Origin: Anthoceros angustus
Taxonomy: Eukaryota; Streptophyta; Anthocerotopsida; Anthocerotales; Anthocerotaceae
Assembly: GCA_010909165.1 (NCBI GenBank)
Contig: MU008163.1
Span: forward strand, 806,001-870,000
Length of the DNA stretch: 64,000 nucleotides
Reading direction: 5' to 3'
The notes below the pieces were generated by a model. That model made no database searches and was not told the DNA's origin. It saw only the letters and a list, made by a program, of their open reading frames with translations. Shown here piece by piece: positions 1 to 11,215 of the stretch. Each line of letters starts with the position of its first letter. The stretch's first letter is position 1. Both the position numbers and the translations under genes were made by a program.

Positions 1-278
1 GGTTGCAAGGTTGGACCCAGATGCCGTTGGTGGTTTGATGTTGCATAGCTCCACTTTCACGGCCTGTAAGTCATTTTTGCTCAATGTGTATGACGCAGGG
101 GGGAGGTGGGCCTCCCCTGCGTCATCCATAACAGGCCACAGCCACGGCTTGGAGTGCACATTCATAAGGTCAATCCTTGCATTGTGGGTGTCCTATTTGC
201 CACTCCATATGTTCCAAAAAGCCTGGCAGTTGTTAACTTCCGTGTGCATCATGTCTTTCAGCCACAGCTTCGGAATAG

Positions 279-1100
279 CTAGCAAGTAGGGCAGCATTTG
301 AACGAAAGCCGAGCGGCGCCTGACACCCCATGACATTGCAGCCGCCCGCTCACTTGGGGTCGCATTTTCCCAAGCATCCATCTCGTCAATGATGTCCTGC
401 ACGGTTCGGGAAGGGGCGCCGGCCGCATATCCCTTGCATTGTTGAAAAACTCACGGTGGTCATGCCGCTTGCTATCGTGGATGGCAGGGCACCATCTGCG
501 GTGCCCATCGCAAATGACTTTATCCAAAGCCTGCGACCATCTAGCTTCCAAAAGCCCCCCGTAGTCCACACAACAACGATAGCCTCTCACTTGCAAGCCG
601 AAAAGCGCTCCGAGTCCAGGGTAGTCACATGTCGCGTGCAGCACGGCAGCCCTCAGGATGAAAAAGTGTCCCGGGTCAGACACGGCTTTGGAATGATCAG
701 CGCATGGGACACCCACCCACAAGGTCGCCAGCTCCTCCAACAAAGGTTGGAGATACACATCCATATTCTTCACCTGTTTCGGCCCCGGAATGATTAAAGG
801 CATAAGAATCCGCTGCTTCTTTGTCGTGAGCCATGGAGGAAGATTGTGGATGAAAATGAGAGGCCAAATGGAGTATGAGGAAGAACGATGGCCGCTTGGA
901 TTGAAGCCGTCTGTAGAGATACCGAGGCGAAGATTTACATCTTCGGGCCTGCACCCACTATCAAAATGAGCGGGTGTGTCGGCCATTATCTGCACTTGAC
1001 CATCAGTGCTCCTATGGTCCTTCCACCATATCAGTTTACGTGCTGTTGAAGAGCACGCATACATTTGGCGGAGGCGATCCGCCAGCGGGAAATAAAACAT
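279..1100 (-). pseudogene. CACTA (En/Spm-like) transposase fragment, TNP2/Transposase_21 type
   Basis: The reverse-strand frame reads as the central part of a TNP2-type CACTA transposase. Seen in order: RQMYACSSTARKLIWWKDH, then LGISTDGFNPSG, YSIWPLIFIHNLPPWL, a PGPKQ...DVYLQPLLEEL block and a FFILRAAVLHATCDYPG block, all signatures of that family. Further reverse-strand frames continue toward position 1 without a complete C-terminus, and the upstream part (1031-1820) is in other frames, so the gene is broken or poorly sequenced. Such transposases bind the element's terminal and subterminal repeats and catalyse cut-and-paste movement. No terminal CACTA repeat was identified inside the window, so the element's ends are unknown. 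Confidence 0.85.
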
Positions 1101-2980
1101 TGTCTTCCGCGAAATAGGTTGCCCAGTGGCACCCTCGCGATATTTGGGCTCACCGCAAACGTGGCAAGAGGTCTGGCGGGTTTGAAGGGTTTGGCGGCTT
1201 CCTCCTCCAAATTGGATTGTCCCTCTTGCGAAGCACTGGCTATGAAGTCTTGCATCAACCTGTGCAAGCGCTCCACCTCGGAACCCAGTACCCGCCCGCC
1301 GTTGGGTATGTCTGACAAAGGTACTTCATCCACGGACTCCGGGGCCGCAAACGCACAAGCCCCAACCGGAGGGGCGGTGAGGGGCTCACCGCCACTCACC
1401 GGAGGGGCGGTGAGGGGCTCACCGGAGGGGCGGTGAGGGGCTCACCGGAGGGGCGGTGAGGGGCTCACCGGAGGGGCGGTGAGGGGCCCGGACACAAGCC
1501 CCAACCCCGCCCATCGGTTGTGGATGCACATAGGCATGGATGGTCTGATCTACCTGGATGTCTGCCGGGTGTGCCTGTGACAAGCAAACAACATTGTTAG
1601 TGAGCTCCCAAGATTTGCCTACGCGAGCAATGCCAAGGTGCTTGCACAACCTGGACATATTGCCTCACCTCGGCAAGTAGGCGCGCCCATGAACGGACGT
1701 GACAGTCTGCGACGTCCGCGTGGATGGGGCGTGTGCTTCCTTCGCAACCAGGGCAATTGCAGAGGACCCGAGGTATTTGACGGTTGGTGTAAGGAGGATC
1801 CATAGCATCTCACCCGATGCCTAGCTATGGCGGAAATGGCATCCAGCGTCTTTGCGAGTAAAAGGGGAGTTCACAGGCGGTAGGAGAGTCCCGCTCACGG
1901 CTAAGGCCGCCCCGGGAGGCGTTGGGTCATGGGGTTTGTGAATGGATGCCGTTGGAGGCAACAATGGGCCGTTGGGAATGCTGTCAAGGCCATCCCCTCC
2001 CACTAAAGGCACGCGAGCGGGTGTGTCGTGTGCACTTGACCGCCCGCCAGTGCTCCTATGGTCCTTCCACCATATCGATTCACGTCTTTGTTGAAGAACA
2101 CGCATACATTGGCGAGGCGATCCGCCAGAAATAAAACATTGTCTTCCGCGAAATAGGTTGCCCGATGGCACCCTCGCGATATTTGGGCTCACATAAGCGT
2201 GGCAAGTGGCGGGTTTGAAGGGTTTGGCGGCTTCCTCCTCCAAATTGGATTGTCCCTCTTGCGAAGCTTGGCTATGAAGTCTTGCATCAACGCAAGCGCT
2301 CACCTCGGAACCCGATGCCGCCGTTGGGTATGTCGACAAAGGTACTTCATCCACGGACTCACGCATAGCGCACAAGCCCCAGCCGGAGGTGAGGCTCACC
2401 GCCACTCACGGAGGCGGTGAGGGCTCACCGGAGGCGGTGAGGCTCACCGGAGGCGGTGAGGGCTCACCACGGAGGCGGTGAGGGGCCCGGGCCCCAACCC
2501 CGCGGTTGTGGATGCACATAGGCATGGATGGTCGATCTACGGATGTACGGGTGTGCACGTGACAAGCAAACAACATTGTTAGTGAGCTCCCAAGATTTGC
2601 CTACGCGAGCAATGCCAAGGTGCTTGCACAACCTGGACATATTGCCTCACCTCGGCAAGTAGGCGCGCCCATGAGCAGCGTGGCTGCGGCGTCGCGTGGA
2701 TGGGCGTGTGCTTCCGCCAGCAGGGCAATTGCGAGAGGACCCGAGGTATTTGACGGTTGGTGTAAGGAGGATCCATAGCATCTCACCGATGCCTAGCTAT
2801 GGCGAAATGGCATCCGTCTTTGCGAGGGAGTTCACGGAGGCGGTAGGAGAGTCCCGCACACGGTAAAATGCGTCTGGGGAGGCGTTGGGTCATGGGGTTT
2901 GTGAATGGATGCCGTTGGAGGCAACAATGGGCCGTTGGGAATGCTGTCAAGGCCATCCCCTCCCACTAAAGGCACGCCCG
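967..2980. repeat. Head-to-tail duplication of about 1 kb in the CACTA 5' region
   Basis: Two copies run in the same orientation: copy A about 967-2012 and copy B about 2013-2980. Shared anchors include the 'gtgctcctatggtccttccaccatat' region (about 1004 and 2049), the stretch beginning 'ttagtgagctcccaagatt' (about 1596 and 2579) and the 'ccgttgggaatgctgtcaag' stretch (about 1969 and 2932). Copy B is roughly 80 bp shorter, through many scattered small gaps rather than one deletion. Each copy contains a short-unit minisatellite (1368-1490 and 2382-2487). Confidence 0.85.
1368..1490. repeat. Minisatellite, about 23-bp unit rich in ggcggtgagg/ctcaccg
   Basis: About five head-to-tail units of 'gaggggcggtgaggggctc' plus 'accg' are visible. 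The degenerate counterpart in the duplicated copy lies at about 2382-2487 with shorter units in which runs of G are contracted. Confidence 0.85.
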
Positions 2981-3433
2981 AAGTGCTCAGAAACATGGTT
3001 ACCGTTTGGCCTGACAATGGTTAGCACACTAAACCCGTTGAGCTGAATAGCACTGCGAACGGGGAAGTCCAATTCCGGAGACAGTCAGACATAGAATCGC
3101 TGAACCTCCACCATAACCGATATTGACCAGGATGGAATCCAAAGGTTAGTGGGAGGCCCAATGACAGAGGAAACACGAGGAATACATCTGTCATATACAC
3201 CCTATTACAGCAGCATGCAAAATGTCATTTGCCACCGACCCCGACATTCTTTAATGACGAAGTGATGCAGAATAGGTGCCTGTCATTTCCCGCTTGTCAT
3301 AAACCGCCTCGTTTTGTAGTAGTGAGTAGGAGCGAGCAAGTTATTAAAACACAGACACAGTATTGAAGAAAAAAAGGCAACATTGATGAATAAAGTGGAA
3401 CTTACTGTAAACACTGACCACATGGCTAGGAAA

Positions 3434-3970
3434 CTATTGACATATATGGACTCTAACACGAACCATCCTTATGCGCGTGTAGATGCACTTGTACCAAACT
3501 AGGGAGCAAGGCTGGCTACAGTTGCTGAGGCTCACAATTCTCGTTTCCTTGTCAAAGTCCCAGTGGGGGAACTTCCAAGGCACAGGCAGCCAAGAATCAG
3601 AGTCAGAATAAGCATATTCACCATCCTCAAATCTGCGCTTGGCACAAGCAGCTTTGGAAAACTGTTTTTCACTTTCCTTGGCAGGTTTGGAGGGCGCACC
3701 CATGTCTGGTCTCTCACAAGACGGCCGAATAGTAGCAGTAGCAGCCCTTTTCTGAGCCAACAGAGCCTTGGTGAGACTTGGCGGGCGTCCTATGGGGCGT
3801 GAGATATGGCTAGGGCCGGCCTCCGTCTTCTGGGCACCTGAGGAGGCAATCTCCTTGCCTTTCTCACTGGCAGAGGCAGCTGTCCTAGTAGAGGTGAACC
3901 TTCCTAGGATGTCTCTCCCAGGCAATCGGTGCGTGGGAGAGTGGACCTCACAGTCGGAAGAAGAAGACAT
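3434..3970 (-). CDS. Unidentified basic, low-complexity ORF
   Basis: I do not recognise this protein. The ATG at 3970 opens a Ser-rich start (MSSSSDCEVHSPTHRLPGRD), followed by Lys/Arg/Ser/Ala-rich sequence and an acidic Tyr/Asp patch (DGEYAYSDSDSW) near the C-terminus, about 178 aa in all. The frame also stays open upstream to 4123. It sits between CACTA debris and Copia LTR-like sequence, so an accessory ORF of a mobile element is more likely than a host gene. No domain, signal peptide or membrane segment is evident. Confidence 0.35.
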   Translation of the reverse strand: MSSSSDCEVHSPTHRLPGRDILGRFTSTRTAASASEKGKEIASSGAQKTEAGPSHISRPIGRPPSLTKALLAQKRAATATIRPSCERPDMGAPSKPAKESEKQFSKAACAKRRFEDGEYAYSDSDSWLPVPWKFPHWDFDKETRIVSLSNCSQPCSLVWYKCIYTRIRMVRVRVHICQ

Positions 3971-4189
3971 TGTGAGAAGCGCAATCTTTCTCTCGATACG
4001 CTCAATGGCAATAAGAGTGAGAGCGTAAAGGAGGATTATAAAGGGGATGCACCTCATAACTGGTGGTGTCACATTGGCGCAATGCATGTTTCCCGTTTGG
4101 CCACTATTGGGCGTAAATCGCACACGAAGTCGAACGATTGTGGGATAGCCTCAGCTGAACTCGAGCGCACTCAAGCAGCTCACGTTTAA

Positions 4190-5060
4190 GGGACACTCCT
4201 TCTCAGAACCAACAAGTGGGAGTGATGAAATAGGGTGTTGGAGTTATGATAAGGGTTTAGCGTTTATTAATATCCCACACATATAGTATGAATAGGCACT
4301 AGATTTATTTTTTTAGACACTTGTTCATTAGGGTTACATCTCTTAGTGAATAGATATACCTTTTCGTTTAAGTTAAGTTGTTTTTTCATATCTATGCTAA
4401 TTACATTCATTGGTTCTTGATTCTTGGATACAATGTAATTATTCATTAATTTGTTTAATTGATTTATATAGACCTTATAAATTGTCACTTCTCATACAAC
4501 AAGGGACACTTTTAGCTTGCTCCCCTCTTGGTTTCCATACCGCTATCTCTTCTGGATAGATGGAGCTTGAGGACTTGGACGCAACACAAACTGAGCGCAG
4601 TTGTTGCGAAGAGCGCAATGGCGAAAGCGTCCATGATGGCAGGACTTTACAATGGAAGAGGAGGCATACCGGTAGTCTGATGGGGCGTACCCGAATTCTA
4701 GACAGAGTGAAAGACGATTAGGATAACTGTGCTTACCTTAAGGGGGAGTGTTAGATATATGGCTGTTACGGTATGTATAAGGTTAAGCTAGTTAGGTTTA
4801 CTGAAACGCCACCTTTAGTTTGGGTTACCAAAACGCCACCTATCGTTTCGGTTACCGAAACGCCACCTATCGTTTGGGTTACATATTTAAAGTGGATACA
4901 TAACATATTTTTGTATTCATTCTTTATTATTGCAAGTGTTTTTGGAAAAATACGCTCTTCGCTCTTTGAACATAGAGAGATTATTCACTTGGCAATCGTA
5001 CGAGTTGCAACTTCATAGCGGCAATTTCAACATTTGCACACGCTCTGGTGGAGATAATGT
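4190..5060 (+). mobile_element. Probable Copia LTR remnants
   Basis: The sequence aagggggag|tgttagatatatgg at 4740-4762 has the form of a Copia polypurine tract joined to a 3' LTR beginning TGTTAG at 4749. A second purine-rich/TG junction, gtgggag|tgatgaaatag, occurs near 4217-4234 and resembles the 3' LTR boundary of Copia-1 (31248-31513, read on its own strand). Neither LTR end nor a partner LTR was found, so this is a tentative remnant call. Confidence 0.4.
4799..4892 (+). repeat. Tandem repeat, 30-bp unit, three copies
   Basis: Three head-to-tail units of about 30 bp, each containing 'aaacgccacct', a variable ttagt/atcgt block and 'ttgggttac' (or ttcggttac). They lie within the LTR-like stretch that begins at 4749. 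Confidence 0.85.
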
Positions 5061-5182
5061 TTGGACAAGAATGAATAATCATCGCATCCTCATTAAACAA
5101 TAGCACATCCTAGTCGCAAGCAAATAGGGTACACATAATAGCACTTCTTTGGATAGTTTACTAAAAGAGGAGAGACATAAAT

Positions 5183-5244
5183 TAATTAATTAATAAAAGA
5201 AATAATAAAAGAAATAATAAAAGAAATAATAAATAAATAAATCC
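5183..5244 (+). repeat. AT-rich microsatellite (taaaagaaa/taaataaa)
   Basis: The sequence is a run of 'aataataaaagaaa' units followed by 'taaataaataaa'. It lies just beyond the stop codon of the P450 gene, within its probable 3' untranslated region. Confidence 0.85.
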
Positions 5245-5281
5245 GGAACCTTTATTATCATGTTGTGGATGCTCATTTGAG

Positions 5282-7797
5282 TCAACTCATGATCGGTTTC
5301 TCCTTCTTGATGAGCTTCAATGGAAACCCGTCTGATGGGTAGGGAATTGGCCAGAAGTGCTGTTTGGGGCATGGAGTCACTCCCGCGGGCTCAAAGCTGC
5401 ATGCCCACATTTACACCATCCAACGTATTAGTAAGCACAAGCTGCATAGCCCGTTAAAGAGACCGCTCCTAATTAGCTGCAGACAGCAAGTAATTGCGAA
5501 AGTACTTCCACAATTACTTGCTGTGTAATGCAACCATGCATATGCCTCACTAGTGACCATGTGTAGGGGTCTGTCTGTTACTCGTATGCAAGCAGGAAGT
5601 GATGGAGGAAGATGAGAACTTGCTGCCTGGCCAGGTCCTTCCCAGGACAGACTCGATTCCCGTTCCCAAAGGGTGTGAAGGTGTTGAGCTTGGGAGTGGT
5701 CTGAAACATTACAGGCTGCAGTATTAACATACGTTTCCTGTAGGCCAGCGCTTACGAACTCATCGAAATTGGTCGCAGTTGGCTGGAAAGGTTGCCAATC
5801 AGATTGCAAGTACCTCAAATCGGGAGGGATTGAATGTCCAGGGATCAGGATACACTTCTGGGTCGAGATGGAAGTAGCGGAACCAGGCCATGACCGTCCA
5901 GTTTTTGGGGATGAATATACCTGCAGTGGATTGACAGCGATAGCCGTCATGATTACACTGGCTCCGAACTAAAAGTGCAGATTTGCAGAGGGCTGGCCAG
6001 GTATCACTTACCATCCACCACGACGTCTTCTCTGGCTTTTCTAGGGCTGAAATTTCCCACGTTTACAAGCCTCTGAGTCTCTTGCAGAAACTGGGGCAAT
6101 TGAGGAAAGCACTACCCCAGGTGTTATTTGCAATGCAGGACAACATCCTTGCTACAAGTACTTGTGCTCTAGACTCGACAGTGCCAGCCTATAACTCAGC
6201 TGAAGGACGTCATGACGCAGATTGCAAGTGGACAACAACGTACCCGAGAGGAGTAAGGAAGAGAGGCACTGATTTCCTCCCAGTTTATCGTATCATCTGG
6301 AGGTCGCTTCCTCGCAAGTTCTTCATGTTCATCCTGCACAGTGCATGACTTCGTTAATGAACTATGAAGAAAGGAGAAACTTGTATGCTACTTTCATGAG
6401 GTGAGCAGCGTACATACCTTGACTTGCTGTGCATACTCAGGGTACAGACACAAGTGGTATAGAACCCACATGATTGTACATGTGGTCGTATCGTGAGCCC
6501 CAAACAAGACCGCGAAAAGGTTCTCCCTGATCTGTTTGTCAGTCAGCTTCGTCGATCCACTTTTGTTAAGCATTTCATCCAGCAGATCATGATGCTCCAC
6601 CAACCCATGTGCAGCACGTCTATTGTTCAGCACTTTTTGCAGATATCCCTTGGCCTTCACAGATCCCTGAACATGGGGAATTCAATGACATGGATATCCA
6701 TCAATGCTTGAGCTTCGGCCTATTCATGCTTGTCAAAGTGTATGTACAAGGTGCATGTAAATTTTCATCACACTTTCAGAAGTTGCCAAGCAACACGTAC
6801 CTGGACAGCCTTTGTCCAAGCACTCCCGGGAATCCTGAGCGGAATCACCATAAGGGCATGTTCCATCAGAGCTGCGTTGGCTCGGAACTCATCCAACTCC
6901 TCACTGGGTTCCAAGTCCTCGCAGATGAAGCGGATGGCTACGTTGAAGGTGAACTGCACATATACCACTCCCAGCTCTTAGAGACATGAAAACAAATCCG
7001 TGCAACGAGCAACACTAGCTAGCTCTACACCAGACTGGACCACTCACGTCTTTCAGCGCCTTGGCAGTTTCGATCTGCTCCTTGCCCGACAAGTCAGCAA
7101 CCCACTTCCTGGCAGCTTCATCGACATGGGACGCCAAGTACTTGAGCCCATTCGTGGTGAGCCGGGATCTGATGAGCTTCCGGTACAAGGTGTGCATATG
7201 CCCGTCCACCTGGCTGAGGGCATCCGAGCCAAGGACCTCGTGCTGAGACGCCGGGTAATTGGGGGCGAACAGCTCGGGATGCTGCAGCACGCATCTGGTT
7301 GCCTCCACGGTGGTGACGCACACCGCGGGCTTCCCAAACAGATGCGTCCGGAAATTCTTCCCGTACCTGCACACCACATACCAACACCAACTTGTGTCAG
7401 AAACAGCAGGATGGGCGACAACAGAACTGAGTGCTGGTCCACCACACGTCTAGGACCAGAATGAACTCACTTTCGAATCCTAGGAAACATGAAACGGTCG
7501 GGATGGCCACTCAGGAATTCCACGGTTTCGCCCCAAGATGGGAGAATGAACTCACTTTTGAATCCTAGGAAACATGAAATGGTCGGGATGGCCGCTCAGG
7601 AATTCCACGGTTTCGCCCAAGATGGGTATCTGCCAGAACCTGCCCGCAGGGAGCTGCGCCCGGCCCTCAGCGTCGGATCTCTTTGCCAGCAGGGAGCTGG
7701 AGTAGAAGGAGACTGCCGCAAACAGTAGCATCGGCAGACCCAGGAGCAGCGCGATCCATATCTCCGGGCTCAGCATCGCAGCAAAACTGTAAGCCAT
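5282..7797 (-). CDS. Cytochrome P450, CYP85 clan (CYP707/CYP716-like)
   Basis: Exons on the reverse strand: 7797-7556, 7366-7048, 6953-6801, 6666-6418, 6333-6244, 6090-6012, 5920-5814, an optional 27-nt exon 5782-5756, 5700-5582 and 5396-5282. All junctions are GT-AG and in phase, giving about 499 aa (490 without the micro-exon), normal for a microsomal P450. Seen: N-terminal membrane helix (residues 10-32), I-helix AHDTT near 296, the ETQR (ExxR) motif near 355, and heme loop FTPFGNGNRVCPG with the Cys ligand near 440. CYP85-clan enzymes hydroxylate abscisic acid, brassinosteroids, triterpenes or diterpenes on the ER face; the substrate cannot be told here. The last residues (FWPIPYPSDGFPLKLIKK) fit the clan. 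Exon 1's 3' end is part of an 85-bp tandem duplication. Exact subfamily is uncertain. Confidence 0.9.
7458..7627 (-). repeat. 85-bp tandem duplication spanning the P450 exon 1 splice donor
   Basis: Copies 7458-7542 and 7543-7627 are nearly identical. Each carries the coding end of exon 1 and a donor reading CAAAA|GTGAGT or CGAAA|GTGAGT. Only use of the donor at 7556 keeps the frame into exon 2 at 7366; the duplicated donor at 7471 would add 85 nt and break it. Confidence 0.9.
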
Positions 7798-9800
7798 GGT
7801 CGAAACTTCAAACCCAGGAATTCGAAACACGACGGGACTGGGCTGTTTGCACGCTGGAATGCGGTGCAAGTCCCTGTTGGGCCGCTCTTCCCCGGGAGCG
7901 TGATTGTTGAAGCACAAGGCAAGTCGGAGACGAGCACGCGTGGTTGTATGCGCTGGAAATGTAAATGCAAGTCAAAGGTCATCCGTAGTGGGCGCGTATG
8001 GCGAGCCGCCAGGAATATTTTGATCGCTTGCTTGTTCCGCTCAGTGAACGGAGGTTCCTTGAACTTGAAGTCTAATTTTAGAAACTTCAACTCCAATATT
8101 CAGGGTGAAAATATCTGTATATTTTCCGTTAGAAACAACTTTCCTGTACGTAAGTGTCCAAATGTGATCTGAACCTACCCTGAAAGCTCGAAGCCACGGC
8201 CCCTGTCCGGCTAGACTCATACTTGTCTTTTACCTACATCAGGCTTTGATGTACTTACAATGGGCTAATTCACCAACTTGCAGCCATTGATATCGTCAAG
8301 GAAAACCAAATGAGGCCCCTGGAAATTTAGTTCTTCGAGCAGTTCATTTCTGCCAACGGAAACTACCCATAGAGCAACTACCTTCCCTCTGACGTTGGCG
8401 CTGTTTCCTTCCGGGACTTGACCGGCGACATCGTCTGACCAAAGCTGTGCATGGTCATGATACGGTATTCACAATCAATCGTATCCTATTGAAAGGGTCT
8501 TTCCGTCCGGTGACCAGGGCTGACGGTTTTCTGGTTGCCCTTCTGACTTGGCAACAGTTGCAACTTTGCAGTGGTGACTTCAGCGTTTGCATCACTTGGT
8601 ATGTAGTTTGAAGCAAGATAGAAGCATTTCATAAAATGGCTGTTGTCCGTGGAGTCAAATCAAATCGCCCGAGATCCTGCAGCTCCTTCCACATAAGGCA
8701 GCGCCGACTTCGGCTATGAGCTCGAGAAATTATCAGTGAGTGAGCTTTCCCACTTTGACTGCTACCCCTTCGGTGCACTTGACTTTCCGGCTCTGGAATC
8801 CAGAAGTTGCCATATATGCTGGCCACCCACTTTGATCCTCATCCTGCAGACACTAGAATAAAGGTGGAAATTTACATCCAAAGAACATCTCTGAGTATGA
8901 CGTCAGCAGCAGCTGGAGCCTCAGGGCATCCAAGTGACTTGAGCCACTCAAGAGGCAAATCTTACACAGCCACACTACTATGCAGCTCCCACCTCGATCC
9001 CTATATCACTCCACTTGATTGCCACTTCCGCAAGGCCGAGAACAGAGATGGAGATGAGCAACACTGCACTCACGTGAACTTGTGGTTTTCGAGGAACTTT
9101 GTACCTGGAATTACAGCAGCTCACTATTGTGCTGTTTAGGACTATGGAAGATGTGAGAAATGCACGCAGCTTGTCACCTTCATGTCAGATTACTTGAAAC
9201 CCCTAGTAAGCTTGCATTCCCGTTGCTGTCCGGGAGGCATCTTCCTTGGACGCGCAAGCGCCCCAGGTGAAGGTCCTTTAGCTGCGAGGCACCGCAAGGT
9301 TTTTCTCCCCTTCCCCTGTGCATAAAAGTTGTTGTTGTACATTAGGGAGATGTTATTTCGCAGTGTTGCTGGTACCCTAGCGAGGTTGCTTGCTCCTGCA
9401 GCTCCGGCTATCCTTTCCCGTCTTCGGTGTGAAACCATCAAGGGATTAGATGGCACAGCCATGGCGACGGCATCGCCTGGCGAGAGGTTGTCTGGGAGCA
9501 GAGTTGCCATGTTAGAGGAGGAATCTTGACACGCTGTGCACGTTGGCGGAGCGGTTGGGCGTTGTTTGTACCCTGGCGCCATCTCCAGCTGGAGAAGAAG
9601 CTCATCTTTACCGGCCATTTGCTCAAGGTGCCTCCCTCCTTGGCTACCTTCTTCCTCTGCGACTGCTGCCTTTCTCCTATGCCGCACCCGCTTCACCCGG
9701 GGACAATCCACCAATCAAGCCTTAGGACAGCCATTCACACTCCCAAAACCAAGGCCAGCGATCCTACTCTGAGGATCCCTATTAGGTGAAACCACATAGG
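7798..9800. other. Intergenic region, no recognised gene
   Basis: This 2 kb holds the P450 upstream region and sequence of ordinary base composition. Several open frames occur (for example 9190-9714 reverse and 9526-9789 forward), but they overlap, lack recognisable domains and are not supported by splice patterns. Regulatory sites cannot be assigned from sequence alone. Confidence 0.6.
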
Positions 9801-11065
9801 TCAAACGGTATAAGGTACTTATGTCCATTGTATATATCCTGTATCCTTAAAAAGCAATTAAGTTAAACCAATAGCGTATATAATATCATGAATATAGAGA
9901 TATCTAGATATGTATCTAATATCTACTAGGATTTATCAAAGTACATATAGTCTACTCGATCACTTGCTTTCTCTTTACAAAAAAGCCCAGATGGGTTACA
10001 CATATTCTTCTTTTAATATTCATAAGAGGCCCCACAAATCAAGGGATTGCTCAGGAATTAAGGGAAAGTCATGTCACTCTTAGTACTAAGGTTGTGCTAG
10101 GTCTATTCCTGTGAACTTGAACTAACAAATTGTCAAACATTCTTGACTTTTCCAATCTTTAAGGATAAACCTGTATATTCAAATAAAAAGGCTAAGTTCC
10201 TTGAAACAAAAGGCTAAACCCTCTTTCATCAAATTTGAGTTTCATTGTTTTCATAAGAAAAATTCCACAAATGCTACATTTTCATTGTCTCTATATGTAA
10301 AATACCATAGAGTCTAAGATCTCCTCCTTTCAATATTCAGTTTCATTGTCAAGTTTTCATAATCTCTATAGAAAAATCTATATATATTGAAATACAAAGG
10401 TAAAGTCCTCCAAATAGAGGGCTAAAATGCTCCCTACTATCTGTCCAACAGCATGACGAATCCTTGGAAGCCACATGGAGATTGTGGTTAATTTTAATAT
10501 ATGCATACTTAAACTTGCATTTAACAGTTGGCTATAAAGTGGACATGTTTTATTACACGATTGATCAATTCCTTATACAATTTCTGTGAAAACCCATGAA
10601 TGCATGTTGTTAATTGTGTGATGTTATATTTTCCATGAGACAAAGATATACACTATAATTTGCCAAACTAAAGTCATCCTCAAAATCAACTATAAATCGA
10701 ATCTTGTCTTGCGTAAGTATTTTGTAGCGATGATAGGACAGTAAATCTCTATGAACCTTTCCAATATAGAGAGGTTTTATATTATATTAAATATTTAAAA
10801 TAAAACTGAATATTTATATATAATAGAAAAGATCCTTAACTATGATGTTGTTTGAGGTGTATATCTTTTCTTAATACGTGCCTACTTTCTAAACTTAAAG
10901 CGGCTAACGCTCGTTACCTTTTAGCTACATACCCAGTTCGGGTGTAAATCGTAATTGTATGTAAACCGAGCCTAATCATTCTGAGCATGAATTTTAGGTC
11001 AATTTGCCTTTTGTTTCAGGGCAATTTCATTAAGCCAGAGTTAATTACGTTCACTTAATTCTAAC
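9800..11065. other. AT-rich intergenic spacer
   Basis: About 1.27 kb of strongly AT-rich DNA with no open frame of note, containing short direct repeats such as 'aaaaggctaa' and 'caaagg/ctaaa' motifs (10180-10430). No gene, RNA gene or transposon end was recognised. It separates the P450 from the L-2-hydroxyglutarate dehydrogenase gene and may include a degenerate AT-rich element. Confidence 0.6.
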
Positions 11066-11215
11066 GTGATGCTTTGTTCGCCACGTGCGTAATGCACATT
11101 CCGCCGATGGGCGAGCACAGTCGACACTTGAGTTGTCACTCCCGGCTGCTGGTTTGCAAACGGACTAATTTGAAAACGGATCCCGGGATGTCATATAAGT
11201 CAGTAGACATTGTGG

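Noticed and set aside
1368-1490. Regularly spaced repeats resembling a CRISPR array (also 54907-54993 and 15539-15781)
   Set aside because: There are no unique spacers between repeats, and the genome is clearly a plant nuclear one; these are tandem repeats.
9190-9714. Reverse ORF of 174 codons
   Set aside because: No domain, no splice support, overlapped by three forward frames of similar size, and the composition is uninformative.
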